DNA from: Novosphingobium capsulatum NBRC 12533
GTDB lineage: Bacteria > Pseudomonadota > Alphaproteobacteria > Sphingomonadales > Sphingomonadaceae
Assembly (NCBI RefSeq): GCF_001598375.1
Contig: NZ_BCYV01000006.1
Location: 248,001 to 312,000 of the forward strand
Direction: 5' to 3'
Length of the DNA stretch: 64,000 bases
Shown in pieces: positions 37,614 through 54,462 of this stretch (position 1 is its first letter; every line of letters begins with the position of its first letter). Below the pieces are notes generated by a model. It was not told the origin of the DNA, ran no database searches, and saw only the letters and a program-made list of their open reading frames with translations. Made by a program: the position numbers and the translations under genes.

Positions 37614-38912
37614 TCAGTGCGCCTTTCCGGGTGCGCGGAAAGGATGGCTCAGCGCGTGATAGAGCTTTTCCGGGCAGATCTGCGCGCTCACCTGGTCGGC
37701 CACCAGCGCGGCGGCGAACAGCGGTAGGATCATCGCGCGGTCGGCGGTCATTTCCATGACGATGATCACGGCGGTCAGCGGCGCGCGCGTCACCCCGGCG
37801 AAATAGGCGATCATGCCCAGCATCGCCACGGCGCCCGAATAGTCTGGCGGAAACAGCGTGCTGACCAGCTGGCCCAGCCCGGCGCCAACCGACAGCGATG
37901 GGGCAAAGATGCCGCCGGGCGCGCCGCTCAAGGCCGTGGCCAGCGAGGTGACGAACTTGGCCGGCCCGAACCACAGCGAGGTTTCCGCGCCCGACAGCAG
38001 CCCGCGCGTCGTGCCATAGCCGGTGCCCCAGGCCAGGCCACCGGGGCCAAGGCCTTGGGTGGCAACGCCAACCACCGCGACGATCAGGCCCAGCCCGGCG
38101 GCCAACGCTACCGGCCGTGCGCGCAGGGCACCGATCCAGCCATGGTCGATCGTGCCAAAACCGCTCAGCACGCGGGCAAAGACGCCACCGGCAAGGCCGC
38201 CAGCCACTCCGCAGCCGAGCGCGGCGACCATCGCCGGCACGATCGGCACGTGCTGGCTCATCGCCCCGAAATAGATGTAATCGCCAGACAATCCCAGGCT
38301 GACCAGGCCTGCCGTCATCACCGCCAGCATGACCAGCAGCGCCAGGCGCTGTTCGAAGGCAGAGGCCAATTCCTCGATGGCGAAGGCCACCCCGGCCAGC
38401 GGGGTGTTGAACGCAGCGGCAACGCCCGCCGCGCCACCAGCGATGATCACGCCCGCGCCCACCGGCACGCGCAGGGCCTTGTGCACCGCCACCATGATCG
38501 CCGCGCTCAACTGCACGGTCGGCCCTTCGCGTCCCACCGATGCCCCGCCCAGCAGCATGGCCAGCGTTCCGGCCACCTTGGCGAGCGCGGTGCGCATCGA
38601 CAGCAGCGGCGCCATCACGGGATGATCGGGTGCTTCGGCTGCGGCCATGACCTGGGGGATGCCCGATCCGCGCGCGGCCGGCCAACGCGTGCGCGTGGCC
38701 CAGGTGACGACCACGAAAATCGCCGGGGTCAGCACGATCGGCACGAGCGGATGGGCCGTGACGATCCGGGTGAACAGTCCCTGCACCGCCTCGCCGGCGC
38801 GGGCAAACAGGATCGCCGCAATCCCCAGGGCCAGCGCGCCGCCCAGGGCGGCGATGCGCGGTTGCAGGTTTCTGGCGGCGGCCAGCGGCTTGCGGAATTG
38901 GCGGGTGGGCAT
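37614..38912 (-). CDS. ClC-type chloride channel / H+ antiporter
   Basis: A 432-residue ClC protein. The anion-pathway motifs are all visible: GSGIP at residues 82-86, GREGP at 127-131 with the gating Glu129, and GGIFAPSLSVG further on. The segment AFAIEELASAF has the Glu pair that corresponds to the internal proton glutamate of E. coli ClC-ec1, which argues for a Cl-/H+ exchanger rather than a pure channel. There is no CBS domain. ATG 38912 (MPTRQF) was chosen; the long upstream extension covers a palindromic repeat. Possible role: acid tolerance. Confidence 0.92.
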   Translation of the reverse strand: MPTRQFRKPLAAARNLQPRIAALGGALALGIAAILFARAGEAVQGLFTRIVTAHPLVPIVLTPAIFVVVTWATRTRWPAARGSGIPQVMAAAEAPDHPVMAPLLSMRTALAKVAGTLAMLLGGASVGREGPTVQLSAAIMVAVHKALRVPVGAGVIIAGGAAGVAAAFNTPLAGVAFAIEELASAFEQRLALLVMLAVMTAGLVSLGLSGDYIYFGAMSQHVPIVPAMVAALGCGVAGGLAGGVFARVLSGFGTIDHGWIGALRARPVALAAGLGLIVAVVGVATQGLGPGGLAWGTGYGTTRGLLSGAETSLWFGPAKFVTSLATALSGAPGGIFAPSLSVGAGLGQLVSTLFPPDYSGAVAMLGMIAYFAGVTRAPLTAVIIVMEMTADRAMILPLFAAALVADQVSAQICPEKLYHALSHPFRAPGKAH

Positions 38913-38974
38913 GCGGCAGGGCCTAGCGCGCCCGAACCTGAATTGCGCCTGAAAAGGTTGCGGTTCGGAAAAAA

Positions 38975-39088
38975 GCCCCTCCGTCAGGCCCTCTGGGCCT
39001 GCCACCTCCCCACGATATGGGGAGGATCTGAAGATCCTCCCTGCCAAAGGCGGGGAGGGGAACCGCCGCGAAGCGGTGGTGGAGGGGC
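38975..39088. repeat. Long palindromic intergenic repeat, family A copy 1
   Basis: A 114-bp imperfect inverted repeat beginning GCCCCTCCGTCAGGCC and ending GGTGGTGGAGGGGC. It contains inner hairpins (CTCCCCAC..GGGGAG and GATCCTCC) and shares most of its sequence with the copy at 60635-60747. It lies between the ClC and rplL genes and includes no ORF of its own. Confidence 0.85.
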
Positions 39089-39102
39089 ATGACCGGCAAC
39101 GG

Positions 39103-39134
39103 AAAAAGGGCGGACCCTTGCAGGCCCGCCCTTT
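39103..39134 (-). terminator. Rho-independent terminator of rplJL
   Basis: Minus strand AAAGGGCGGGCC-TGCAAG-GGTCCGCCCTTTTT: an imperfect 11-12 bp GC stem followed by TTTTT, 32 bp after the rplL stop. Confidence 0.88.
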
Positions 39135-39165
39135 CTCCATTTCGTCGGGAAGAACCCGAAGAAGA

Positions 39166-39540
39166 TTACTTGATTTCGACGGTGCCGCCGGCTTCTTCGA
39201 TCTTCTTCTTGATGTCTTCGGCTTCAGCCTTCGACACGCCTTCCTTGACAGCCTTCGGCGCGCCTTCGACCAGGGCCTTGGCTTCGGTCAGGCCGAGCGA
39301 GGTGATCGCGCGGACTTCCTTGATGACCTGGATCTTCTTGCCGCCGTCGCCGGTCAGGATGACGTCGAATTCGGTCTTTTCTTCAGCAGCCGGAGCAGCT
39401 TCACCGGCGGGGGCAGCAGCCACGGCCACGGCAGCAGCGGCGCTCACGCCCCATGCTTCTTCAAGAGCCTTGGCGAGGTCAGCAGCTTCGAGAACGGTGA
39501 GCTGCGACAGTTCTTCAACGAGCTTGGCGATATCGGCCAT
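39166..39540 (-). CDS. rplL: 50S ribosomal protein bL12 (L7/L12)
   Basis: A 124-residue stalk protein of the large subunit. The N-terminal dimerisation helices ([23 protein letters not shown]), the Ala/Pro hinge (about 38-52), and the C-terminal domain ([45 protein letters not shown]) are all present. Dimers bind uL10 and recruit translation factors. It follows rplJ by 78 bp. Unlike the usual rplKAJL-rpoBC arrangement, rpoB is not downstream. Confidence 0.98.
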   Translation of the reverse strand: MADIAKLVEELSQLTVLEAADLAKALEEAWGVSAAAAVAVAAAPAGEAAPAAEEKTEFDVILTGDGGKKIQVIKEVRAITSLGLTEAKALVEGAPKAVKEGVSKAEAEDIKKKIEEAGGTVEIK

Positions 39541-39618
39541 GATGTTTCACTCCGTTAATATGTGGCGCCCGGCGTCCGCGGCATGCGGTGCGCACGGGCA
39601 AAAGTCGTTTGAACCGGC

Positions 39619-40134
39619 TCAGGCCGCATCCTTCTCGGCATAGGCGTTGAAGACGCGAGCCAGCTTCGCCGCCGGAGCGGTGGTGAGCTGGGCGATCTTC
39701 GTGGCCGGAGCCTGGATGAGACCGATAAGCTTGGCACGCAGTTCATCGAGCGAGGGCATCGTGGCCAGGGCCTTGACACCATCGGGGCTGAGAACCTGCG
39801 AACCCATCCCGCCACCGACGATTTCGATCTTGTCAGTGGTCTTGGCGAACTCGACGATCACCTTGGCGGCGGCGACGGGATCAGCCGAGGCAGCGATGGC
39901 GGTCGGCCCGGTGAAAAATTCACCAATGCCTTCGTAATCGGTGCCCTGGATGGCAAGCTTGGCAAGACGGTTCTTCGCAACCTTGTAGGTCGCACCGGCC
40001 TCACGAATCTTCGTGCGCAGGGCAGTGGACTGGGCCACCGTCATGCCGAGGTTGCGAGTGACGATAACCGCCCCCGAACCGCTCACGAGTTCGTTGAGGA
40101 AAGCGACCGATTCGGCTTTTTGCGAACGATCCAT
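39619..40134 (-). CDS. rplJ: 50S ribosomal protein uL10
   Basis: A 171-residue ribosomal protein that anchors L7/L12 to the stalk base and is known to regulate its own operon by binding the mRNA leader. Family features: [19 protein letters not shown], the conserved [22 protein letters not shown], and [20 protein letters not shown] 275-nt leader lies upstream. rplK and rplA are not adjacent; the neighbour is a diguanylate cyclase gene on the same strand, 317 bp before. Confidence 0.98.
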   Translation of the reverse strand: MDRSQKAESVAFLNELVSGSGAVIVTRNLGMTVAQSTALRTKIREAGATYKVAKNRLAKLAIQGTDYEGIGEFFTGPTAIAASADPVAAAKVIVEFAKTTDKIEIVGGGMGSQVLSPDGVKALATMPSLDELRAKLIGLIQAPATKIAQLTTAPAAKLARVFNAYAEKDAA

Positions 40135-40409
40135 GCCTTACTCCTTCACAATGGCTGCCTGGGGCAAAGCCCCCTGCAGCCGGCTACGTTTGTCCCGGGC
40201 CGCAAGCGACCTGGGGCGAGTCCGTTCGACAAGGGAAGGAGGTTGCGCGCCGGCCATGGCCAGTGCGGTGGGCGCCACGATCCGAAAACGGAGCGTGCGG
40301 CCGTGAAATCTCTTTTCCCCGCCTAGGTCGGAAATTAAGCCTGGGCAAACCCCGGCGCCGACGGTCTCGGACGGATGAGCGGGGGACCAGGTCCGCCACT
40401 CGGGTGCGG
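40135..40409 (-). ncRNA. rplJL mRNA leader (L10-leader-type candidate)
   Basis: The 275 nt between the promoter and the rplJ start are non-coding and structured. The clearest element is GCAGGGGGC-TTT-GCCCCAGGC near the RBS (AAGGAG, 40137-40142). In bacteria this position normally carries the L10-L12 binding site for autogenous control. I infer the role from position; I did not match the consensus base by base. Confidence 0.5.
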
Positions 40410-40437
40410 CCCATAGCAGACGCGGCCGCGCAGTCAA
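40410..40437 (-). promoter_or_regulatory. rplJL promoter
   Basis: Minus strand TTGACT (40432-40437), 16-bp spacer, TATGGG (40410-40415). The -35 is the same TTGACT as in the rpoBC promoter. Confidence 0.6.
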
Positions 40438-40451
40438 GCAGGAGTGTCGCG

Positions 40452-41675
40452 TCAGGCGTGCAGCGTGGCGCTGCTGCCATGGCGCGGCAGGTGCAAGGCG
40501 GGCTGGCCAGCCAGGGCGGGTTTGACCACGCAGCAGTTCCGTCCCGCGCTCTTGGCCTGGTACAGCGCCTGGTCGGCGCGGCGCAGCGCGGCATCGAGCA
40601 TGACTTCGCCCGGCGACATGGCCGAGATGCCAAAACTGGCCGTGACGGCAAAATCGCGGCCGAGCAGGCGCTGCACGCGCTGGGCAAAATCGCGGCGCAC
40701 CGTTTCGGCCAGGTCTGCCGCCGTGCCAACCGCACCGGTGCCAGCCAAGCCCCCCGCCAAGGCCAGCGCGCCCTGCGGCAGATAGACCACGAATTCCTCG
40801 CCGCCAAAGCGCGCGGCAAAGGCGCGTGCGGGCAGATGCGCATCGATCGCGTTGGCCAGGAGAGCGATCACTTCATCGCCGCGATGATGGCCGAACTGGT
40901 CGTTCACGGCCTTGAAGTGATCGATGTCGCAGGCGATCACGGCGGCATGGCTCTTTTCATGCGCGCTGCGCCCGGCCAGCGCCTCGTCAAACCCGCGGCG
41001 GTTGAGCAGGCCGGTGAGGGGATCGCAGATCGCCCAGTCGCGATAGCGCATCAGCACGCCGATCATCACCGAGGCGAGCGCCGCCATGGCAAAGGCCACG
41101 CCGATCAGCGATCCGGTGATCTGATAGACAAAGGCGTAAGGGCTGGTGGCAAACTCGCCAAGGCCGCCACTCGCCAGCCAGCGAATGGCAGCGGCGCGCA
41201 GGCCGGCATCGGCCACCACCGCCCAGCTGACCACGATCAGCGCGCGATCCCCGCTGCGCCGCGTGCGCCCGCGCGCCGCCAGCAGCGGCACTGCCATGAG
41301 CAGCGCGCAGCCCGCGTCCGATGCGGCCAGGTGCAGGCGCAAGCTGTCGCTCATCACGCCCCAGGCGCTTGCCATTACCGACAGGGCCGCGATGCCCAGG
41401 CGGAGCGAGACATGGCTGCGGCGCAGGCCGAAGTGTTCGCCCATCGCCTGGCCGAAACAGAGAAACGCTGCTGCAAACAATCCCGAGGCCAGCACGGCCC
41501 GGCCGCCTTCGGGCATCAGGAAGGTGAGCGCCGGCATGGCAAAGCCGGCAGCGCTGGCGAGGAATCCGCCCGCCCACCAGCCCGCGCTGGAGACTCGCCA
41601 GCGCCCTGCCAGGACGGCGGCAATGCCGAAGGCAACCTGCATGACCGGCAAGATAAAGGCGAATCGATCGTCCAT
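40452..41675 (-). CDS. Diguanylate cyclase (GGDEF) with N-terminal membrane sensor
   Basis: A 407-residue membrane protein that should make cyclic di-GMP. Residues 1-215 form about six to eight hydrophobic helices, similar to MASE-like sensor regions. The GGDEF domain (about 225-385) has DPLTGLLNRRGFD at its start, DIDHFKAVNDQFGHHRGDE and the active-site variant GGEEF in AARFGGEEFVVYL. No EAL domain. No RxxD inhibitory site is visible just before GGEEF. ATG 41675 (MDDRFAF) was preferred to GTG 41702. It sits between the rplJL and rpoBC promoters, interrupting what is usually one operon. Confidence 0.92.
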   Translation of the reverse strand: MDDRFAFILPVMQVAFGIAAVLAGRWRVSSAGWWAGGFLASAAGFAMPALTFLMPEGGRAVLASGLFAAAFLCFGQAMGEHFGLRRSHVSLRLGIAALSVMASAWGVMSDSLRLHLAASDAGCALLMAVPLLAARGRTRRSGDRALIVVSWAVVADAGLRAAAIRWLASGGLGEFATSPYAFVYQITGSLIGVAFAMAALASVMIGVLMRYRDWAICDPLTGLLNRRGFDEALAGRSAHEKSHAAVIACDIDHFKAVNDQFGHHRGDEVIALLANAIDAHLPARAFAARFGGEEFVVYLPQGALALAGGLAGTGAVGTAADLAETVRRDFAQRVQRLLGRDFAVTASFGISAMSPGEVMLDAALRRADQALYQAKSAGRNCCVVKPALAGQPALHLPRHGSSATLHA

Positions 41676-41927
41676 GAAACTCGCGGCTAGGGCAATAGGC
41701 ACGAGGCAACAGCGCGCAAACCAGCGCGATGTGCGTCCTGCGGTGCGCCATGCCTATGCGGTCACGGTAAACAGAACGCAAACTTTTGCTCCATCCTGGT
41801 AGTGGTTTGTGCGGAGAAACAGGCGCATTTTAGAATTAATTACAATTCCCCGCGCCGTGCCGTTGGACGCTGCCGGCCGGGAGGGGCATCGCGTCGCCGC
41901 ATCGGGCTGCTCTTGCCCGGCCGGCCT

Positions 41928-41956
41928 TTGACTTTGCAGGGCGGTGCTCCTATATG
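41928..41956 (+). promoter_or_regulatory. rpoBC promoter
   Basis: TTGACT (41928-41933), exactly 17 bp, then TATATG (41951-41956). This is the best sigma70-type match in the 511-bp gap before rpoB. The remaining interval is non-coding; nothing else is visible before 41928 apart from AT-rich stretches at 41830-41850. Confidence 0.75.
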
Positions 41957-42053
41957 GCGATCCAACACCTGCTGTTTCGAGCAAGGCTTTCCCATGCGCG
42001 GGGGAAGGCTCAAGGAAGGAAGCAGCGGGCATCGGTACAACGCGAAGGCTGCG

Positions 42054-42105
42054 GGCCACGGGCATCCGGGAAGGGTGTGCGGTGCACCGTGGCCTTGTTT
42101 GCGTT
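42054..42105 (+). promoter_or_regulatory. Attenuator-like hairpin in the rpoB leader
   Basis: Perfect 8-bp stem GGCCACGG / CCGTGGCC (42054-42061 and 42087-42094) with additional inner pairing, followed by TTGTTTGCGTTT. It lies about 100 nt downstream of the promoter and 92 nt before the rpoB ATG, the place where rpoBC attenuation is expected. Confidence 0.5.
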
Positions 42106-42186
42106 TGTGCCGTGCCACCCGCCGCGCATGGCAGATTTCCGCCGGTTTTGGCCGGCTCGTGACAAGCAAAGAGGCATTCACCTCCT

Positions 42187-46350
<4,164 letters not shown>

Positions 46351-46437
46351 GCCGGTCGTGGTGCGGCGGCGGACATGCTCCGCCGCCGCCCTGGCCTGCC
46401 GCATGCACAGAGTTTCCCTCCCAGTGAGGATCACGCA

Positions 46438-50718
<4,281 letters not shown>

Positions 50719-50751
50719 TCCTCGCCGCGCTGCGGTCAACGCAAACAGCAC

Positions 50752-50784
50752 AAACCCCGTCGGGCAACCGGCGGGGTTTTTGTT
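50752..50784 (+). terminator. Rho-independent terminator of rpoBC
   Basis: AAACCCCGTCGG-GCAA-CCGGCGGGGTTTTT: a 9-bp core stem flanked by A/T pairs and a run of five T. Textbook form. Confidence 0.95.
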
Positions 50785-50819
50785 TGGCCCTGGTGCGTGT
50801 GCGGCGAAGCTGATTGGAT

Positions 50820-50910
50820 TTTTTCACACGAAGCCACGAAGGCACGAAGAAAGGAAAGACTGGCGCAGCCAGAACGTCACCCTTCTTCCTTCGTGTCTTC
50901 GTGTGAAAAA
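50820..50910. repeat. 91-bp inverted repeat after rpoC (ACACGAAG type)
   Basis: The outer 14 bp TTTTTCACACGAAG (50820-50833) pairs perfectly with CTTCGTGTGAAAAA (50897-50910). Inward, the arms remain complementary apart from a 4-base insertion, with the tandem word CACGAAG occurring several times in the left arm. The centre has a small hairpin CTGGC-GCA-GCCAG. No coding potential. Confidence 0.85.
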
Positions 50911-50984
50911 GATTACGCCGCCACAGTCGATGCCCAAGACAGGGAAAGCTGGCCGCATCGCGTCCCATGTTCACAAAAGAGAAG

Positions 50985-51064
50985 CCCGTTCCGGGCCGGC
51001 TTCCGGCGCTGCCAGGGCAGGAGCGGGGCACCGCAGCGCCGGGGGAGTGCCGGCCCGGAACGGG
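50985..51064. repeat. 80-bp long palindrome (16-bp perfect arms plus inner 10-bp arms)
   Basis: Outer arms CCCGTTCCGGGCCGGC (50985-51000) and GCCGGCCCGGAACGGG (51049-51064) are perfect complements; inner arms CCGGCGCTGC (51003-51012) and GCAGCGCCGG (51033-51042) are too. Together with the adjacent 91-bp repeat it fills the 353-bp gap after rpoC, which holds no gene. Confidence 0.85.
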
Positions 51065-51071
51065 CACGCGG

Positions 51072-51509
51072 TTACGCGCTGCGTCCTGACAGCAGCGCGG
51101 CCGCGTGTTGGGTGGCGTGGTAGAGCCCGTCCTGCCGGTCGACCCTGACGAACCCGTGCAGCATGCCGGCAAAACCCTCGTTATCGGCCAGCAGGGCATG
51201 GCGCACCATGGCCGCCAGAGTTGCCTCGTCGGGCGTCATGGTAAGCTGGCACGGACGGTTGACGAGGAAGCGTTCGGGCCAGGTGCGGATCACCCGGCGC
51301 ACCAGCGCATGGACCGCGGCGGCGGTCTCGATGCTGCGATAGCGTTGCGCCAGGTCGGGGATAGGGTCGCGCCCCGCGCGCTCGAACATGGCCGACAGGC
51401 GCATGGCCATGACCACGTGCAGAGCTGTCAGGGACAGTGCCCGCACATCCTGGGGGCGGGCCAACGCGGCAATCGTGGCCGCGGCCGATGCAGTGGTCGA
51501 AGTGGACAA
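51072..51509 (-). CDS. Conserved hypothetical protein, probably iron-regulated
   Basis: A 145-residue soluble, helical protein without signal peptide. Characteristic parts: LSLTALHVVMAMRLSAMFERAGRDP, then VRRVIRTWPERFLVNRPCQLTMTPDEATLAAMVRHALL, and a C-terminal GFVRVDRQDGLYHATQHAAALL. A single Cys follows NRP. I recall small sphingomonad proteins with an RPC-x-x-L-x-x-DEA pattern (possibly the DUF6628 group) but cannot confirm. The start is TTG 51509 with GGAG 8 nt upstream, or GTG 51518. The promoter region contains two iron-box-like palindromes, one identical to that before bfd. Confidence 0.72.
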   Translation of the reverse strand: MSTSTTASAAATIAALARPQDVRALSLTALHVVMAMRLSAMFERAGRDPIPDLAQRYRSIETAAAVHALVRRVIRTWPERFLVNRPCQLTMTPDEATLAAMVRHALLADNEGFAGMLHGFVRVDRQDGLYHATQHAAALLSGRSA

Positions 51510-51525
51510 GAGCGGCACTCCTTTT

Positions 51526-51583
51526 TGAGAACGATTCGCAGCGTACGGCGGTGGCTCCGCGTCGTCAATGCGAATCATTCGCA
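51526..51583 (-). promoter_or_regulatory. Two Fur-like boxes upstream of the hypothetical gene
   Basis: TGAGAACGATTCGCA (51526-51540) and the perfect 7-1-7 palindrome TGCGAATCATTCGCA (51569-51583). The first word occurs identically before bfd (59425-59439). The shape resembles Fur-family operators of alphaproteobacteria. Confidence 0.7.
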
Positions 51584-51608
51584 AAAATGGCACGCTTGAG
51601 CGCAACAA

Positions 51609-51643
51609 CAAACGCCGGCCACCCCAGGGGCAGCCGGCGTTTG
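51609..51643 (-). terminator. Terminator of nadE
   Basis: Minus strand AAACGCCGGC / GCCGGCGTTT (51633-51642 and 51610-51619), a 10-bp perfect stem, 22 bp after the nadE stop, then GTTGTT. Confidence 0.8.
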
Positions 51644-51664
51644 CAAACATCGCGCGAAAAGATG

Positions 51665-53332
51665 TCAGGCCGTACGGAAGCCCTGCGTGATCGGATAGCG
51701 CCGATCGCGCCCGAAATTGCGCATGCCCAGCTTCACCCCCGGCGGGGCCTGGCGCCGCTTGTACTCGGCCAGGTGCAGCAGCCGCTCGATGCGCTCCACC
51801 GTGGCGCGCTCGAACCCTTCGGCGGTGATCTGCGATACGCTCTTTTCGTGCTCGACCAGGCCCAGCAGGATGGCATCGAGCACGTCATAGGGCGGCAGCG
51901 AATCCTCGTCCTTCTGGTCGGGGCGCAGTTCTGCGCTGGGTGGCTTGGTGATGATCCGCTCGGGCATCACCGGCCCGTCCGGTCCCATGCCGATGCGCGG
52001 GCGGTGTTCGTTGCGCCAGCGCGAGAGGGCAAAGACGGTGGTCTTGTAGGCGTCCTTGAGCGGATTGTAGCCGCCGTTCATGTCACCATAGATGGTGGCA
52101 TAGCCCACGCTCATCTCGCTCTTGTTGCCGGTGGTGACCAGCATCGGCCCGAACTTGTTGGACAGGGCCATCAGCGTGGTGCCGCGGATGCGCGATTGCA
52201 GGTTCTCTTCGGTCAGGTCGGGCTCACGCCCGGCAAACAGGGGGCTGAGCATATCGGTAAAGCCGTCCACCGCCGGCGCGATCGGCACGGTATCGAGCCG
52301 CACGCCCAGCATCTGGGCACAGCCTGCGGCATCGTCCAGGCTTGCCTGGCTGGTATAGCGGCTGGGCAGCATCACGCACCACACCCGGTCGGCACCCAAT
52401 GCATCGACCGCGATCGCGGCGCAGAGCGCCGAATCGATCCCGCCGGAAAGCCCGAGCAGCACGCCGGGAAAGCGGTTCTTGTTCACATAGTCGCGCAGCG
52501 CCATGACCATGGCGCAATAGATGTCTTCGGGATGCTCGGTCGGCTCGGCCACCTCGGCTGCCTGGCAGCGCCAGCGGTGGCCGTTGCCGAACGGCACCTT
52601 GTTCCACACCGTTTCGACCACGGCCTCTTCCCATTCGGGAAGCTGCGCCCACAGCGCGCCTTCCGGGCCGACGACGAAGCTGGCGCCATCGAATACCACC
52701 TCGTCCTGCCCGCCGACGCGGTTGACATAGGCGAGCGGAATGCCGGTATCGATCGCGCGGCGCTTCGCCACGCCATCGATGCGCAGCACGTCCTTGTCGA
52801 TCTCGTAAGGGCTGCCGTTGACGCAGAGGAAGATTTCCGCGCCCAGCTGCGCCAGGTGGCGGCACACGTCGGGATGCCAGATATCCTCGCAGATCGGCAG
52901 GCCCAGAACGGCGCCGCGAAACGGCACCGGTTCGGGCAGCGGGCCGGGCAGGAACAGGCGCTTTTCGTCGAACGTGCCATAGTTGGGCAGCTCGTACTTG
53001 AAGCGCGTGGCCACGATCTTGCCGCCATCGAGCAGCGCCACGCCGTTGTGCAGCGCGCCGTCGCGCACGAACACCGATCCCACCAGCATCGCCGGGCCGC
53101 CATCGGCGGTGGCGCGCGCCAGCTGTTCCAGTTCCACCGCCGCGCGTTCGATCAGCGCGGGTTTCAGGATCAGGTCTTCGGGCGGATAGCCGATCAGCTG
53201 CATTTCCGGAAAGACGATCAGGTCGCTGCGCGGGGCCTTTGCCCGCACCTCCAGCATCGCGGCGGCGTTGGCGGCAAGGTCGCCAACCCTTTGGTTGAGT
53301 TGTGCAAGCGTGATGATCAGTGTGTCGGCCAT
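51665..53332 (-). CDS. nadE: Glutamine-dependent NAD+ synthase
   Basis: A 555-residue two-domain enzyme that amidates deamido-NAD with ammonia drawn from glutamine. The N-terminal nitrilase-type glutaminase domain has the triad Glu43 ([16 protein letters not shown]), Lys112 (FKYELPNYG) and Cys148 ([14 protein letters not shown]). The C-terminal synthetase has the P-loop SGGIDS at 296-301 and [15 protein letters not shown]. Together with NadD and NadC this window holds three of the later NAD enzymes at separate loci. prs is divergent, 170 bp away; its PRPP product is a NadC substrate. Confidence 0.96.
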   Translation of the reverse strand: MADTLIITLAQLNQRVGDLAANAAAMLEVRAKAPRSDLIVFPEMQLIGYPPEDLILKPALIERAAVELEQLARATADGGPAMLVGSVFVRDGALHNGVALLDGGKIVATRFKYELPNYGTFDEKRLFLPGPLPEPVPFRGAVLGLPICEDIWHPDVCRHLAQLGAEIFLCVNGSPYEIDKDVLRIDGVAKRRAIDTGIPLAYVNRVGGQDEVVFDGASFVVGPEGALWAQLPEWEEAVVETVWNKVPFGNGHRWRCQAAEVAEPTEHPEDIYCAMVMALRDYVNKNRFPGVLLGLSGGIDSALCAAIAVDALGADRVWCVMLPSRYTSQASLDDAAGCAQMLGVRLDTVPIAPAVDGFTDMLSPLFAGREPDLTEENLQSRIRGTTLMALSNKFGPMLVTTGNKSEMSVGYATIYGDMNGGYNPLKDAYKTTVFALSRWRNEHRPRIGMGPDGPVMPERIITKPPSAELRPDQKDEDSLPPYDVLDAILLGLVEHEKSVSQITAEGFERATVERIERLLHLAEYKRRQAPPGVKLGMRNFGRDRRYPITQGFRTA

Positions 53333-53502
53333 GGCCAGACCCTAGGCGGCATCAGCCATGGCGGGCAAGGGGGCTGTACCGTGGTGGGGCGCAAAACGGC
53401 CTGTTTGCGGCCCGTTCGGGACGCTGGGGCGTTGCAAAACTGTCATCTTGGGCTAAGGGCGGCGCGAGGATCAGGATCACCAAAGGACTCGAGGGAAACG
53501 CC

Positions 53503-54438
53503 ATGAAGATCATGTCCGGCAACGGCAACCTGCCGCTGGCCCGCGCCATTGCGGCCTATCTGGAACTGCCGCTGACCGACGCCTCGGTGCGCCGCTTTGC
53601 CGATGAGGAAGTCTTCGTGGAAATCCACGAGAACGTGCGCGGCGAAGATGTCTTCCTGGTGCAGTCCACCAGCTATCCCGCCAACGACAACCTGCTCGAG
53701 CTGCTGATCTGCATCGATGCGCTGCGCCGCGCCTCGGCCAAGCGGATCACCGCCGTGGTGCCATACTTCGGTTATGCCCGCCAGGACCGCAAGCCGGGGC
53801 CGCGCACGCCGATCTCGGCCAAGCTGGTGGCCAACCTGATTACCACGGCCGGGGCCGATCGCGTCCTCGCGGTCGATCTCCATGCCGGGCAGATCCAGGG
53901 CTTCTTCGATATCCCGACGGACAACCTGTTTGCCGCGCCGGTCATGGCCGCCGATATCCAGACCCGCTATGGCGGGCAGGAACTGATGGTCGTTTCGCCC
54001 GACGTGGGCGGCGTGGTGCGCGCCCGCGCCCTTGCCAAGCGGCTCGACAACGCGCCGCTGGCCATCGTCGACAAGCGCCGCGATCGCCCCGGCCAGTCCG
54101 AAGTGATGAACATCATCGGCGACGTGAAGGGCCGCATGTGCATCCTGATCGACGATATCATCGATTCGGGCGGCACGCTGTGCAACGCCGCGCAGGCGCT
54201 GATGGATGCCGGCGCCGCCGGTGTTGCCGCCTACATCACCCACGGCGTGCTGTCGGGCGCGGCTGTGGCCCGCGTGGGCAATTCGGCGCTCAAGGAACTG
54301 GTGATCACCGACACCATCCTGCCGACCGAAGCGACCAAGGACTGCGACAGCATCCGCATCCTGACCATCGCCCCGCTGATCGGCGAGGCGATCCGCCGCA
54401 TTGCCGACGAAAGCTCGGTCTCCAGCCTGTTCGACTGA
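53503..54438 (+). CDS. prs: Ribose-phosphate pyrophosphokinase
   Basis: A 311-residue PRPP synthetase that transfers pyrophosphate from ATP to ribose 5-phosphate, feeding purine, pyrimidine, histidine, tryptophan and NAD synthesis. The conserved elements are [20 protein letters not shown], the flexible-loop region [21 protein letters not shown], and the PRPP-binding [20 protein letters not shown] 53503 has GAGGG 8 nt upstream (GAGGGAAACGCCATG). The frame is open upstream but unlike the family. Confidence 0.97.
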   Translation: MKIMSGNGNLPLARAIAAYLELPLTDASVRRFADEEVFVEIHENVRGEDVFLVQSTSYPANDNLLELLICIDALRRASAKRITAVVPYFGYARQDRKPGPRTPISAKLVANLITTAGADRVLAVDLHAGQIQGFFDIPTDNLFAAPVMAADIQTRYGGQELMVVSPDVGGVVRARALAKRLDNAPLAIVDKRRDRPGQSEVMNIIGDVKGRMCILIDDIIDSGGTLCNAAQALMDAGAAGVAAYITHGVLSGAAVARVGNSALKELVITDTILPTEATKDCDSIRILTIAPLIGEAIRRIADESSVSSLFD

Positions 54439-54462
54439 TCGCGCGCGCTCCGGCCCTGGGTA

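Noticed and set aside
38913..39140. N-terminal extension of the ClC gene to 39140
   Set aside because: The extension would translate the palindromic repeat and the rplL terminator; the ATG at 38912 fits the family.
50820..51064. CRISPR array or mobile element with transposase
   Set aside because: The repeats are inverted, not regularly spaced direct repeats, and no transposase or cas gene is nearby.
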